Assembly (NCBI GenBank): GCA_013397935.1
Contig: VZRN01001099.1
Span: forward strand, 238,225 to 302,224
From: Dasyornis broadbenti
Taxonomy: Eukaryota; Chordata; Aves; Passeriformes; Dasyornithidae
Direction: 5' to 3'
Length of the DNA: 64,000 nucleotides
Within the stretch, counting starts at the first letter, position 1. Every line of letters begins with the position of its first letter. Both the position numbers and the translations under genes were made by a program. Shown here piece by piece: positions 1 to 11,985 of the stretch. A model generated the notes under the pieces. The model was not told where the DNA came from and ran no database searches. It worked only from the letters and a program-made list of their open reading frames with translations.

Positions 1-2926
1 ACAGTATGATGACAGACCCCGGGTGCCAGTGCATTACCCAGCATTTAGGACCTGGGTAATCCTCCAAGGCACAATGTAGACACCCACAGGTCACATTAAT
101 CTTCCTGGAGTTTTCTCTCCTGCCAAGCACTGGCTCAGCTACATGCTGTCACGACCACATAAAACTCAATTTGGAATTAAGCAAAAGACTGCTCACCACA
201 CTTTAGTATCCAACAAGTGTCTGTGTAGCTCAGTGCTGCACGACTGGCTACTCTCTCAGTACAGCTTATATTTTGTGACTGGCTTATTCCCAAAACACAA
301 GAATGGCTTTCCATGAGGATCAGAGGTACTTCACATGCAAATAAATTTCAGCCAGGTTTTCAGAAAAATAACCATTTGTAAAACAAATACTTTATTCCAT
401 AAAATTCTACAAAATTGGCCAATAGAAGGAAGTTACGAGTACCACCAGTGCAAAGACATGTCTTATTTGAACAAACAGTTTTTCCTGGTATTTCAAGAGC
501 TCAGTCAGAGCACATCACAACAGAATAGACAGAGTAGGAAACAGACCTAGTTCAACCTCATACTGTCTCTTGCTTATGGCGCTTACACCAATGACAGAAG
601 GATAAATATCTATAAATTCACCTAGACTGTTTTTGTAACTATATCATTAACTATCATATATGCTGTACAAACTTTCACATGAATGGATGTATTTTTAAGA
701 TAACACCAACTGTAACTCCAGATTATGTCAAAGAAGATTCTGTGCTGATGCAGGGCTCATTGCTTTTTCTTAGCTCTTGTAAATAGTGGGTTTGATCTAA
801 GGGAGGGCTAACACTACCTCACATGTCATTATTGCCATTGATGCAGCTGGGCAAAAACCTAAATTCACAGTCCCTAAATCTGGCCTTTCTCTCTTCGGGC
901 CTCATACGACTAACTCACCCTACCTGACTTGCAAAAACCCTGCCCGTGATTATAAAAAGACATTTGACTGCAAGGACCATTAGACTTGGCCTTCCTGGCA
1001 CCACTGGTGTGTCTCTTATAATTGCAACACTGCAGACTCTGGAGAGTGCTCTGAAACACACAAAGCTCATAACAATAACTCACCAACCACTACTTTTGAC
1101 TCTTAAATGCTAGGATCAATACAGACATAGAAACAAAGGAAAATGAACTCATACTCTGGTATCAGCCTCCTTTCCCAAACATTCATTTTCATTCAAATTA
1201 TGTTCATTCTGCTCCACGAAAAAGATAATTTCTGTTCCTTATGTGAATGAGTGTTGCAGTGTTTATTCAAAACCAGAATAACTTTCTGGTCTTGGGGCAG
1301 ATTTCATTCATATTGTTACCATATGCAAATAATCGATTCTTTGAAAGACTATTATAACTATAAATCAAATCTGTAGACAAACTAAATTTTCATGCATGCT
1401 ACCGTTTCCTGTTTACCTAATTTTGATGGAGGCATTGAAAACATCCAGCTCATACAGTACCAAATACTCTTCTCTTAGTTCTCAGGATAAGAGGAAGTAG
1501 AATTATTTCAGAAGTTTTCCTAGTAAAAGATAATTTTAGTAACAGTTTGCTTTCTAAGATAAGGTCACTCACTTCAAAGTTTTTATTGTTTATGAAGAGA
1601 GCAAACATCAATAAATTGTTACAAGGTTGGCTATGGATATAAAAGATAATTTTTTTTAGAAATTATTTTACGTCTCCACATCTCATTTCCTTCAACTGGA
1701 AAGTGATAGCAGAGTTGCCTGCCTATGCTGGCATTTGTAGATAAGAAACAGATTTAGTGCTACAATGTAATTCTCTGGCTAGAAAGACTTGACACAGGAT
1801 ATGGAACCAGGATATGGAACAAACTTGCCCCAAAATCAATCCAGATCATCTCCTCTTACTGTGAACAGGTAAGAAACCCAGGCTTACATTGTACACATTA
1901 GACAGATGTCAAGATGTGAAGGAAGTAAAAGAGAATAAAATACCTACTGATATACGGGCATTCACACACCCAAATTCCAATACGAAGTGTCTGATCTGAG
2001 TAGCACATCACAAACCAGTTTTTCTACCTCATTATTCTCATCTAATACTATTTGTTTTCCTAAACACATTCCAATTACCAGAATCCATGGCACAGGAATC
2101 CAAAATTACTTAATCATGCTTCACCATATCTTAGTAAAATCATGAAAAAGCATATACAGAAGTGCTATTCCTTCCAGTATTTAAATAGCATTTCTCTCTG
2201 GGATGGCATGCAGCGTCTGTTTTAGCAACCCTAGTGAGAATGAGGCATGACTGTATCTAGTTGGCAGAGCTATCACAAAGTGGCTGACCACCACTATTCA
2301 AACAGTTTGACATGGATCAATTTTCATGCAAAAAGAACTCTGAAGTGCTGATGAACCCAAGCTCATGTGGCATCAGTATGACACCTTCTTTGAAAGAAAT
2401 CTACAGTAGCACCTTTGCCTTTACTGTCATGCTTGGGTAAGCACTCTCTTGGCCGAGTGTGAAGACATGACATCATCACTTCCCAAACCCTCTCCTCTGA
2501 CTGATCCAAATGCTAAGTCCAAAACTTGCTTATACTGTGACATGCAGAAGGGTCACAGTACAGTCTGAAAAGGAGGAGAGGCTGAAATCATACTAAAGGG
2601 AAAGGTCAGGTTCATAAAACCCTATTTAGATATACAGACTAAGTGTCAATCACCCAAGGAAAAGGAAAAAGTGAAGAAAAGCATCTGGATATCCAGCACT
2701 GTTGAAAACTCAGGCTTTTGTTATGCTCCTACTTCAGAGATCCTAAGCAGCAAGTAAAAGCCCTAGCATAGCCTTTTATACAATAAGAGCAAAGACTAAA
2801 ACAACCTACCCATGACTGAGAACTTCAAAGGCCTGGAGAAAAAACAGTTTTCAAAGAACCCTGAACTTTATCCATGCTGCCAGTGCATTTCCCAATGCTG
2901 CATAAATCTAAATCAAATATCTCACC
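1..2926. other. AT-rich non-coding stretch
   Basis: No open frame here has the length, composition or splice context of a gene. The sequence is AT-rich with stop codons in all frames. A 14-base tandem duplication (ggatatggaacca-like) lies near 1797-1820. If the minus-strand transcript suggested by the CpG island at 5.9 kb is real, this would be intron or downstream exons of it, but I cannot point to a convincing exon. Confidence 0.6.
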
Positions 2927-2958
2927 AAAAAAAAAAAAAAATAAATAAATAAATAAAA
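2927..2958. repeat. A-run followed by (AAAT)n microsatellite
   Basis: About fifteen A residues are followed directly by four AAAT units. The structure could be an old retroposon tail on the plus strand, but no recognisable element body lies immediately upstream, so it is recorded as a simple repeat. Confidence 0.85.
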
Positions 2959-2979
2959 GCTTCTCAGCTGAAAACTTAC

Positions 2980-3044
2980 CTGCTCTTAAAGGCAGAACAG
3001 TTTCCATAATCCTATAGGTGGCCTCTGCTCTGATATAAATTACA
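2980..3044 (-). other. Candidate small exon, minus strand (hypothetical)
   Basis: Read on the minus strand, this 65-base stretch ends in CAG followed by GTAAGT, a full-consensus splice donor, and is preceded by a TTTCATTGCTTAG acceptor-like sequence. One frame is open across it and would encode 21 residues including an internal methionine followed by ETVLPLRA. If the CpG-island exon at 5.9 kb is a 5' non-coding first exon, this ATG could begin a coding region, but no following exon was found. The donor is seen directly; the exon itself is inference. No family is recognised. Confidence 0.2.
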
Positions 3045-5839
3045 CTAAGCAATGAAAGTGCTGACCCTGTCTTAACTTGCACCACAAACAACACACACTG
3101 TACAACCTAATTCTTTAATGCTCATTCACATTTATAGCACCACAGAAGATAATGGGATTATGGAAGAGATTGAAGACTTCAGGATCAGACCAATAGAACA
3201 TCTTGCTCATTGCAAAGGACTCAGCAGAGAGAGAAAACATCATGATTGTTCATCCATCTTAGGAGATATAAATTACAGTTTTTGCTTAAAGCAAACAAAA
3301 CCAGCAAGAGCACTGTTTTGGTCTCTCCATCTGCACTGTGCTGTTACAAGACCAAAGGGGCATTTAGCAAAGTGAAGGTACAGAAAACTGAAAAATAATA
3401 CCAAAGAAACAGAGGAACAGAGAATTAACCAGTGTAGCTCTCTCCTGCAGAATACCATTGAGATAAAGTGTACTGCAGTAGGTTCATCAATTAATTAGCA
3501 CATTGTATACAGTATATATACACATCAGTATATATAAATTCTGTGAACATCTGCTGTCATGTCTTAATAGTGACCCGAGTGTGCTGCACCCATGTACACA
3601 GAGCACATTCTTCAAAAAATGACATGTAATTTTCACAAAGGTTTAACATTCTTGTTTTTTCCCCAGAGTCAACCTTTTCAAAAACAGTAAACTTGTAATT
3701 CAACATTTGCAGAGTGCTTCAGAGTTTCTCTGAATTCTCCTTTTCCCCCCTACTCCAAATATCTTCCCTCCCCTACAAACAGAAAACACAAGAAGAGACC
3801 TGTTTATCACATGACCTTCCTTTGGAAGAATCCTTAGGTTTGTACTCTTTCAATCACTTACGTATCAGAGAAAAAGGAAGCTGCAAATAATATTCACATG
3901 GAGCACATAATTCTTACCTTCCTGACTTTTAGATTAGCCTCCCGGGCATGTGAAATTTATTAGGCATTGTCTCTTCCTTCTTCCAGATAGCTTAGGTGTG
4001 AACTTGTGTGTATGTGTGTGTTTCTGTGTCTGTTTACAAAACATATGATGTATTCCAAAAAAGGCACACCTGCTGTGTTTTAACTCTATAAATATCATTA
4101 CTTATATATTTTTATATCATTATGAATCTATATCGGCTTTACAGAACAGGATTATCTTTAGAAATAACTACTTGTATTTAAAGATTATAAGTATGCCTAC
4201 TGAACAAGAAAAGGGGAGTGCAACAGAAATAGAATTCATTAGGAACACCAACGTAATACAAACATGTGTTTTGTATGTCTATGCATGCAGCAGAACCAAT
4301 GTGGTCCAGCCTTTAGAAGTCAAGAGATGGCAATCTGCTACTAACCTGGAGCAAGCTAAACCACCCCTTGCCTTGCTAAATGTCCTAGGTAAAGAAGTGT
4401 TTGGGACAGATTCAGTTTCTTTTTATGACAAGGCAGCAATACATACAAGCGAGAACAATCTTCAAGGAGGATAATCTATAAAAATGAAATACTAATATTC
4501 CAAGTATTTCCAACTGCACCAGTAACAGCAATATCGTGCAGAATAAAAAAGCAACAACTACAAGTAAGGTAACACTGATCCTTGGGCAGAGGAGTGAAGA
4601 ATAGATTCTGCTTAGAACAAATCCCACTGTCAACCATCTGGGTTCCGCTCTGGTGCCCTTGATTTGGGGGTTCCTTTATTGAACCCATACATAAAGGAGT
4701 AACAACCACAGCACTGACACGAGCACAGGGTACTTACTGGTTAAAAATCAAACAAGGGTAACAGCAGGAGCCCAGGCAGTTTTGCTGAAATGAGATCAGC
4801 ACAGCAGGGCAGGCATGGCTTTTCTTCATTACCCTAATAGTCTAATAAATAAATAAGGAATAGTTGTGTCCATGGTAATCACGCTGGTGATTTTTTTTTC
4901 CTTCCTTTCCAAGACACCTCAGGAGTGAGGCAGCCATACCCCAGCTGCAGAATCTGATCTGTAAATAAAAAACTGAGAGCTAAATGAAGCCCTTTTTATG
5001 ATAGGATTTAACTAAAACTATTGCGTATTCTCAGATATTTAAATTACCTACCATTCATCAGGCACTTCAGGTGATACCTGAAGCTGCTGCTAATTATTTT
5101 TCACTCCTGAATTCCTTATGAACTGCTTGCAGAAGGTATCTACACCTCTGCAGAGAAGCACACAAGATATAAATCTTCAGAAACAATAGAATGAGACTAA
5201 CCAGTAGCCTCCTTTCCACTTAAAGACACAATGGTTTCATACCCTGCCATTCCCAGCCTCGGTTTTATCCAAACTACAGCAAGTGTTGGCTTCCTAAAGT
5301 ACAGTATTCTCAGCATGTCGCACGCAGGGCAGCATCCATGCGCCGCTGACTTGGTAATTGCATTATCTGCAGCCGCTGATGAATGAACAACCGTAATGCA
5401 TACATCCTGGCTTTAGCTCTCTCGGGACAAGCAGACACAGACTCCCCACACCAGAGTCACTCAGTTTGCTGAGTCCGAAGGTATACAGAAAATGCCCGTG
5501 GGCATTCCCTCTCATTTTAAAAGTAATGTTGTAATCTGCTCCCCCTTCGCCCTGACAGAAATACAGCACTTCTATTTACAAGCACTAGAAGCTCATTCCC
5601 AAACCTACTTCTCTGCATCTGCAATCTATTCTACCTGCAAATAATAAGGCTCGAATAAAGGCTTGCAAAAATTATGGTGTAACATCGACACCGTCTCTGA
5701 ATACTAGGAAAATCAGAGAGGCGCTAATATCCCACACCAGAATGGCCCTTTAAACAACGACTAGTCCTTATGGGTATAAATAATCTCAATAATAAAATGG
5801 AGCCAAGGCGATTTCCATTGCAGACGGAGGGCAATGACC
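3045..5839. other. Non-coding interval left of the CpG island
   Basis: No recognisable gene. It contains a short alternating AT stretch near 3508-3540, a GT-rich patch around 3995-4030, and a consensus minus-strand donor (GGAAG|GTAAGA, exon side starting at 3918). The sequence upstream of that donor has stops in all frames, so if it is an exon it would be non-coding (5' UTR or long non-coding RNA). AT content falls gradually on approach to the CpG island. Confidence 0.55.
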
Positions 5840-5900
5840 AGCTACCATAGCTGCAAAAGCCTCGGCCGCCCCGGAAAGTTACCCGCGCAGAGGAGCTTAC

Positions 5901-5994
5901 CTCGGAGCGCCACAGCAGCCTTCGTGCCCGCCCGGACGGGACGCCGCAGCCGCGCTCGGCCGAGTCGAGTCGAGCTGCGCCGAGCCGAGCCGAG
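5901..5994 (-). other. Putative first exon (3' part) with splice donor, minus strand
   Basis: On the minus strand the sequence CTCCGAG is followed by GTAAGCTCC, a near-perfect splice donor, at the boundary 5900/5901 within the CpG island. This fits a 5' non-coding or partly coding first exon of a gene transcribed leftwards, whose remaining exons would be at lower coordinates or beyond the window. The exon's start is unknown because of the gap at 5995. No protein is recognised. Confidence 0.4.
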
Positions 5995-6013
5995 NNNNNN
6001 NNNNNNNNNNNNN
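5995..6013. other. Assembly gap (19 N)
   Basis: Nineteen unresolved bases sit inside very GC-rich sequence made of repeated CGAGC/CGAGT words. Such gaps are typical of bird promoters that sequence poorly. Confidence 0.99.
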
Positions 6014-6320
6014 ACCGCCCCCTGCCCGCCCGGCAGCAGCGGCGGCGCGGGAACCACCCGCTCGGCGCCGTCACGGAGCGAGCCTCTGCCAGGGACAAGG
6101 AGCAAAGAGGGCCTCGCTTCCCTCTCGGGAAAGCGAACCCAAGCCGAACCGGAGGAAGGCGGGAGCAGCGCGGCGGCCGCCGGGCTGGCAGCTCGGGAAC
6201 GGGGGGCGCGGCGGCCCCTGCCCAACCTGTTGCGTGTGTCGGTCGCTGTGAGCTCCCGGGGTGGTGAAACTGGCTGAGGACTCAGCGCTGGAGACGCCGT
6301 GCACCGCTGCGGCTGGGTAC

Positions 6321-8770
6321 ACGGCTGAGCAAGGGGCTTTCAATGCAGCCATCGGTGTCTCGATTGTGTGTAACACAAGTCATTGAAGAATGGGGAGGAG
6401 GAAATGAAAGAAAGAGGAAGAGGAGTGTGGTAAATCACTAAATGCTCCATCTGGGGTAAAAAGGTCAAGAGGAAAAAAGGAGAGGGGAAATCCCTGTCTC
6501 ATTCACCCTGCTTTTCACTGGATTAATATTACTATTAATATTACTATTTTAGTTTCATTAATGCTTAGGGCACAATTCCAGATCAGCTTAGGTACTCCAC
6601 AAAAGTGAAGGAAAGCCAGTCCAGACTCAAGAGCATGCAGACAAGACACAAGTATCAATCCAGAGATGGCCTGACTGTGCTGCCACTGTGTAAAGAGGAA
6701 ACACCATGGACACAGAGGGAATTTCATCCTTCTCAGGCTATCATGGCACTTCATGTGGATTTTTATTTAATATTCAGAGGTTATCATTGTGTTTTCTTTC
6801 TTTTTGAACTTTGAAGTTCTTGTTATCTTTAATATACTGACAGCCATGAGAATGTAGTTTGTCTTTACTTAAATACTATGCATAAATCAAAAATATCACC
6901 AAGTCATTAAAACCAATTGCCAAAAGAAATTAATTAGATATCAATCTGTAATTTTGTTTGAGAAAAGATCAGACATGTTTTGTCTTCAATTGCCAGAAGA
7001 CACAAAGGAAGTTTAACCCCAAACTTTGTTCCCTCTAAAAGCATACTAACCTCTCAAGGGCAGCTGGAGAAACCTCCTTCATTTCAGAGAGATGAATAAA
7101 TACAAAAGGCAGGCTATCTGCCTTCCAGATGGGGACAGGAAGTTTGCAGTGATGATCCTGAGCAGCCCTCTGCTTCTTGAAATCCCCAGGAGAGAGGAAC
7201 GTGACCATCATCTCAGAGCAGAATAGACAGCCAGGAAATCTCAAATCTGAAATCCAGCTAGGGCAGAAAATAGATGTGTTTCTCTCTCATTTGAGAGAGA
7301 AGGGTGAGAAGGAGAGAAGGGGTGATAAAATTTGTGGCATCCTGCCAAAGCCATTGAACCCATGTAGGCACAAAACCTCATATTACCCAGGCTGAATAGC
7401 ATCAAGGAGAAAAAAAAAAAAATTCATTGGTATTCCCACTCCTTAGAAAACCCCCCCCAGGCACCCATCATAAGAATAGCCATCTGTGAGAATAACTGAA
7501 AGCAAGGCCTGGGATTGACCTAATAGCTGAAATGCTCATTTTTAATTTAGAGACTTAATGAAATGCCAAATATGTGCAAGGATATATGTATATCTCCATG
7601 CAAAAGAGGCAGAATCCAGGCGCAAGGTAGGTAGAAAGACAATTAAACATTGTAACCTTGTTCTGTTCAGGGTCTGCAAGCATTGTTTGCCTGTCTCTGC
7701 TCCTGAAACAGTGCTTCTAAAAACCAATTCAAGTACCTTTAAGTAGATTGGGGACTTGCTCATTCACCTCTGAACCCAGGAATGTCAATCCGCCAATCTA
7801 GAAGAGCTATTCTGTTCCAGGTTTTTACATAGGGAAGGCAGATAGGTGCTTAGCAGGACAGGTTCATCCATCAGGCAAATCCACCAGCAGGATTTGGTTT
7901 TGCCCTTCTACTGCATTAGTGCTCCTCAGTGCAAGAAGTTCTGGACCATATGTTTTTATCCACACTGTTGAAATACCACTCCCATTATCCTTAAAAAGAT
8001 CATACAGTTGCTGTGAACACTGTGGAACAGTAAAAGTGAGTCGACGAGATCACAAGGAATGCACAAATGTAGGCCTTTCCTGCTTGCAACAGAGCAGTCA
8101 TGTCTGTTATAATATAACCTCAGCACTGGCATGGCCACCACACTAGTCCCACCCAAAGCAGCAGGTAATTGCAAGTCAAACCATGAAGAAATTATGATTT
8201 TAAGTGACAGCACATTGACATACATGAGTCAATCTTCAATAGCTGTTGAGCTTTTCTGAAAATTCACTTATATAAAAGCCGATATTTTTCAAAATATGCT
8301 CAAACCCCAAGCCTGCTCCATGTAGCTGATGGAGATAAAAACCCTTCAAACCTTACTTGGGCTGTCTGTGAGAAACCAGCATTTCCTCTGTAACGGGAGA
8401 GGACTTTGTACCTCACTGCTGTTAGCAGGTCACTTTACAGCTGCCCATCTGCTATGCATTTTGTAAATATCAAACATTTGTCTCCTGAAATGCCCCATCT
8501 TCCTGCTCCTCTCAAAAGCAGGAAGTCTGTCTTCCTGCTTGTGTCCCAGCTGTATTTAAAAAGGCATGTAATGGACTGTTATCTTACTAGCAGCCAAACT
8601 AATAACAGCAGTCAAAGATGACACGTGAACATGAGAGCTTAAAGGGTGCAGCAGGGCCAATGGTTTCATTAGGAAGAGAACTCAAGCCTTCTTGCAAAGA
8701 GCTATGTTACCAGAGGGAGCAAATTTTTTATCAGTTACTGCTTTGAATCTAATGCAGAGACATCTCAGAC
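6321..8770. other. Non-coding interval right of the CpG island
   Basis: AT-rich DNA without a recognisable gene. Open frames are short and overlap on both strands. Short homopolymers occur near 7411 (A) and 7451 (C). Nothing suggests a second exon of a rightward transcript. Confidence 0.5.
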
Positions 8771-8800
8771 TGAATGAATGAATGAATGAATGAATGAATA
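8771..8800. repeat. (TGAA)n tetranucleotide microsatellite
   Basis: About seven perfect tandem TGAA units. Likely length-polymorphic. Confidence 0.97.
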
Positions 8801-10649
8801 TCCCCCACTGCTACTGCATCCTCAGCAAACTGCCCAAAGAGCAAGGACTGAACTCTGTTTTTCTCTTGAACAGTGTCTCTCAAGGACAAGTACAAGGAGG
8901 AAACTAACAGTGCTGATACTTCAGGTAGAGGCCCTTAAGAGCAACTAATAGCCTTCACAGTAACATCAATTGACAGGCATTCCTCTCTTTAAAGGGTTTG
9001 TCCTCTGTGCACATACAAAGACTGCATCACACTTACAACCCTGAGACATTACCCAGGTGCATTGGAATTTTAATGCTAATCTAAGTACCCTCACTGAAAC
9101 AAGATAAATGTAATGGCTAAATAACTGGTATGAGAGAACAGAGATAAATGGATTATGGGGCAACACAGTCAAAAAGCACTCAAACATATATCAGAATTCT
9201 TCTTAGTAGGAAGACTTTGGCTATACTGCACATTTGCTCCCCACCCCCATCCCCTCCCATGGAAATTTTGAGCTGTTAGTTTAAAAGAGAAGTGGCCCTT
9301 CGCTAGACAGGGAATATTTGAGTCCACATGCTGCTCCCAGGAGCTGTGATACCTCTCTTGAAATTTTTCTGTGCTCCCACAAACCATGTAACTTTTCAGA
9401 TACTTAATGACAAATATTCGTAGGTCATGAGTACATGGGCACAAATACTCCTAACTTACTGAAGTTTGTGGGACATCTGTGATCATCTTTCCTAATGATG
9501 AGAATTTATCACATTGACAATGAAATTCCTAAACTGTGCCTCTAGAATATGTTAAAGGAAGCATGTATTTAGTGCTGGAATGGCATTGCCCTGCCTGAGG
9601 TGACACAGGAACTGGATGGGATAACTTCTTAACAGCCTGCTGGCAGTGATGTGAGATGAAGAAAAATTCCTGCTTGACTCAAACCCAGATAAACCTTCCA
9701 CAGTACTAAAGCAAGACCATCTTTTTATTTGTGAAAGAGAGAAGTCTTTAAAATAAAATCTGTGACATCACTGATCCCAAATCCTGCCATATCCACAACC
9801 ATAGCCTGAACAAAAGTTCACTTCAATGTTGAACTACCCTACTTCATAAGACAGCAGCTTAAACAAGCAAATCAAGTGTGTCTCAGGTCAGTCTCCCAGT
9901 GTCTCTGACTCCATGCAGGTATACTGACTCAAGGCCTCTCCTCTCAGCTTCCCACCATTCTTCATCACACTATTTAAACCAGACACAAAGTCATGCTGAT
10001 TCTGTAAAGGCATCCAGACAGAGCAACTGCAACATTTTCCAAAGGCAAAATCATAGAGTGTAGTGAAAGGGAAATTGTATTGACCTTTTGCATTGCCAAC
10101 AAGGGATTTGCAAGCACACAGGCTATGTTTGTTCAACTAGAGTTGAAAAGAAAACCAGAATCATATGAAACATCCCTCTAATCCATGAACCCAGTGAACA
10201 GGATGGCCCTAGCTATTGTGTCAGGACATACAGCTTGGGGTCCTTAATCCTTCAAATTATTGGCATGGTGCACTTGTTCTGTGACAGCTCTTTCAGATCT
10301 TTTCCCATCTCTATTGTTTTGTTTTCTGCTTGAGTAAATAGTAGGGCAAGAGTGAGACACATTTGTTTCTGCTGTCATCTGTCAGAATTAATGGCCTGGA
10401 TCTTCACCTCTCTGCCTTTTCCATCAACATTGTATCTTGACTACTGCATATGAGCTATCTTCAAGGAAAGAGTCCTCTCCCATTTAGTCTTGTATGAAAA
10501 GTGCAGAGTGGAAACAATGACACAAAGTACAAAGCTGACAAGGACAAGGGCCAAAAATGCAGAAAAAAAAATTTAAAGCCAGAATCCACCTGATTTACAG
10601 CACAGAACACCATTGATATCCATGGTGGGCAAATGCTAAGTGAACAAAT
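8801..10649. other. Non-coding interval
   Basis: No gene or named repeat seen. Open frames are short, without splice context or recognisable residues. Confidence 0.5.
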
Positions 10650-10787
10650 TGCCTCCCATTTACAAAAGGAGAAAACTGAGACAGAGAATGGCAATCTGAC
10701 CATGGTCACCCCACAAATCAGCGGCATATTAGAGATCTCAGGCTTTCTTAGTCCTAATTTTGTCATTTATCCACTAGGCAGCACTGC
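10650..10787 (-). mobile_element. MIR-like SINE, ancient copy
   Basis: On the plus strand the motifs CCCATTTACA, GAAAACTGAGACAGAG and ATGGTCACCCCAC, then ATTTATCCACTAGGCAGC, follow the order of the reverse complement of the MIR consensus (the segment that reads CTCAGTTTCCTC...AAATGGG in sense). The copy is diverged, as expected for a family older than the bird-mammal split. It overlaps a 139-codon open frame (10633-11052, plus), which I regard as a by-product. Confidence 0.6.
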
Positions 10788-11487
10788 TTTGTTTTTGCAT
10801 CAGAATGAATACAAATTATTAAACCAGGATTATGGTGATTTATACCAAGCTGGCATAGACAAACAAGGGAAGCAGAGAAACTACAGTGTGGAAAGGTTCA
10901 GCTATGTGGGGATCTTGAACAGGTCAGAGATTTTATGTCATGGTTTTCAGCCTTGGTTTTGGGAAATGCTGCAGACTCCCAGCTGGTATGAGAGGGTCAG
11001 GACAGCATTGTCTTCTGGAAATCCTTCAGAAAAAAAGATATTAACTCAGTGAGCAGTCTTCATTTGTCCTCAAAAGACTCTGAGTTACTTTTAAACTAGA
11101 CAGTCCAACTACCTTTATTCTTTATAACTTAAATGAAATAATTGTAAAAATCTCTGCTTATTGTTGGTATTGATAGTAGAAAGGGAAGAGAGCTGCATTC
11201 TGTTTGTGCTTGCACTGGAGCCTCACTGGAGAAACAGGACAAAGATAACCTTGGCATCTACTGTTATGTTCCAAATCCCAGAAGGAATGAGGACTCTGAA
11301 TGCTGGTTTAACACTTCTCTTGCTGGGAACTATGTAAAGGGAATAAACAGATTCTGCAAACAAAGACAGTTTTTTTCTGAGCAGAGATAAAGTTTGACTT
11401 TTCCTTCTCTGCCTTCCACCACAGCCTATTCCTTCTCTGTGTCTGGTAGACAGGGTAGTATGGAGGAGGATGTATAGATGTAATCAT

Positions 11488-11580
11488 TCAGAGACCTGGC
11501 TCTGTTTCCAGCTTTGCCGCTACTGCATGCAGCCTTGTACAAAACACTTGTCCACTCCGTTGCATTGCCTGTATTTCCAG
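11488..11580 (+). mobile_element. MIR-like SINE fragment
   Basis: The run CCTGGCTCTGTTTCCAGC, TTTGCC, then CTTGTACAAAACACTTGTCC, then GCCTGTATTTCC, resembles the sense-strand MIR body (CTGGGTTC..., CTCTGCCACT, TGTGTGACCTTGGGCAAGTCACTT, CTGTGCCTCAGTTTCC). Divergence is high. It lies 0.7 kb from the other MIR-like copy in opposite orientation. Confidence 0.4.
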
Positions 11581-11985
11581 CCCTTTCAATTCAAGTAGCA
11601 GCTGCCACACATACCAGTGTCCACAGATATGTTCTCTGTCCCTAATGCAGAAAGTCAAGGAAGTTTTGATTTGTCTAAGCCTATTGCAGACCATATGTGC
11701 AAGAAGTCCATGTTTCCTCAAAGGGAATGACTTGCTGTGCAGTTGTGACAGGGTGTGTGGGCATATGTTTCTGCCTGGCCTAATTAATCATTAAATGATT
11801 TCAATAACCGATGCTTCTTTGGCAGGCTATGCAGGTTAATTCACATCTGTTAATATATATGTGCACATATACACAGACTCACACAGAAAACATAGTAATT
11901 ATTGTTAGTTTAAGCACAGCTCATCATTTCAACAGATATTATTGTGTTCCCTAATAAGATATAGGTAATGCTTAGAATAAGATTT

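Larger units (their letters stand above)
5840..6320. promoter_or_regulatory. CpG island, probable promoter (contains assembly gap)
   Basis: About 480 bases are dense in CG dinucleotides and GC-box-like CCGCCC/GGCGGG words, in sharp contrast to AT-rich flanks. This is the usual look of a vertebrate housekeeping-type promoter without a TATA box. Nineteen Ns at 5995-6013 mark an assembly gap inside a CGAGC-type repeat, so the true length is unknown. Open frames across the island are CpG-driven on both strands and some cross the Ns, so I do not call them coding. The minus-strand donor just inside the left edge favours leftward transcription; a divergent promoter is also possible. Confidence 0.8.

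Noticed and set aside
5834..6277. Long overlapping open frames in the CpG island on both strands
   Set aside because: High GC removes stop codons from all frames, and the frames cross the N gap; no frame stands out.
10633..11052. 139-codon plus-strand open frame, the longest intact one outside repeats and the CpG island
   Set aside because: Its first third is the antisense of a MIR-like SINE, there is no splice or promoter context, and the residues look random.
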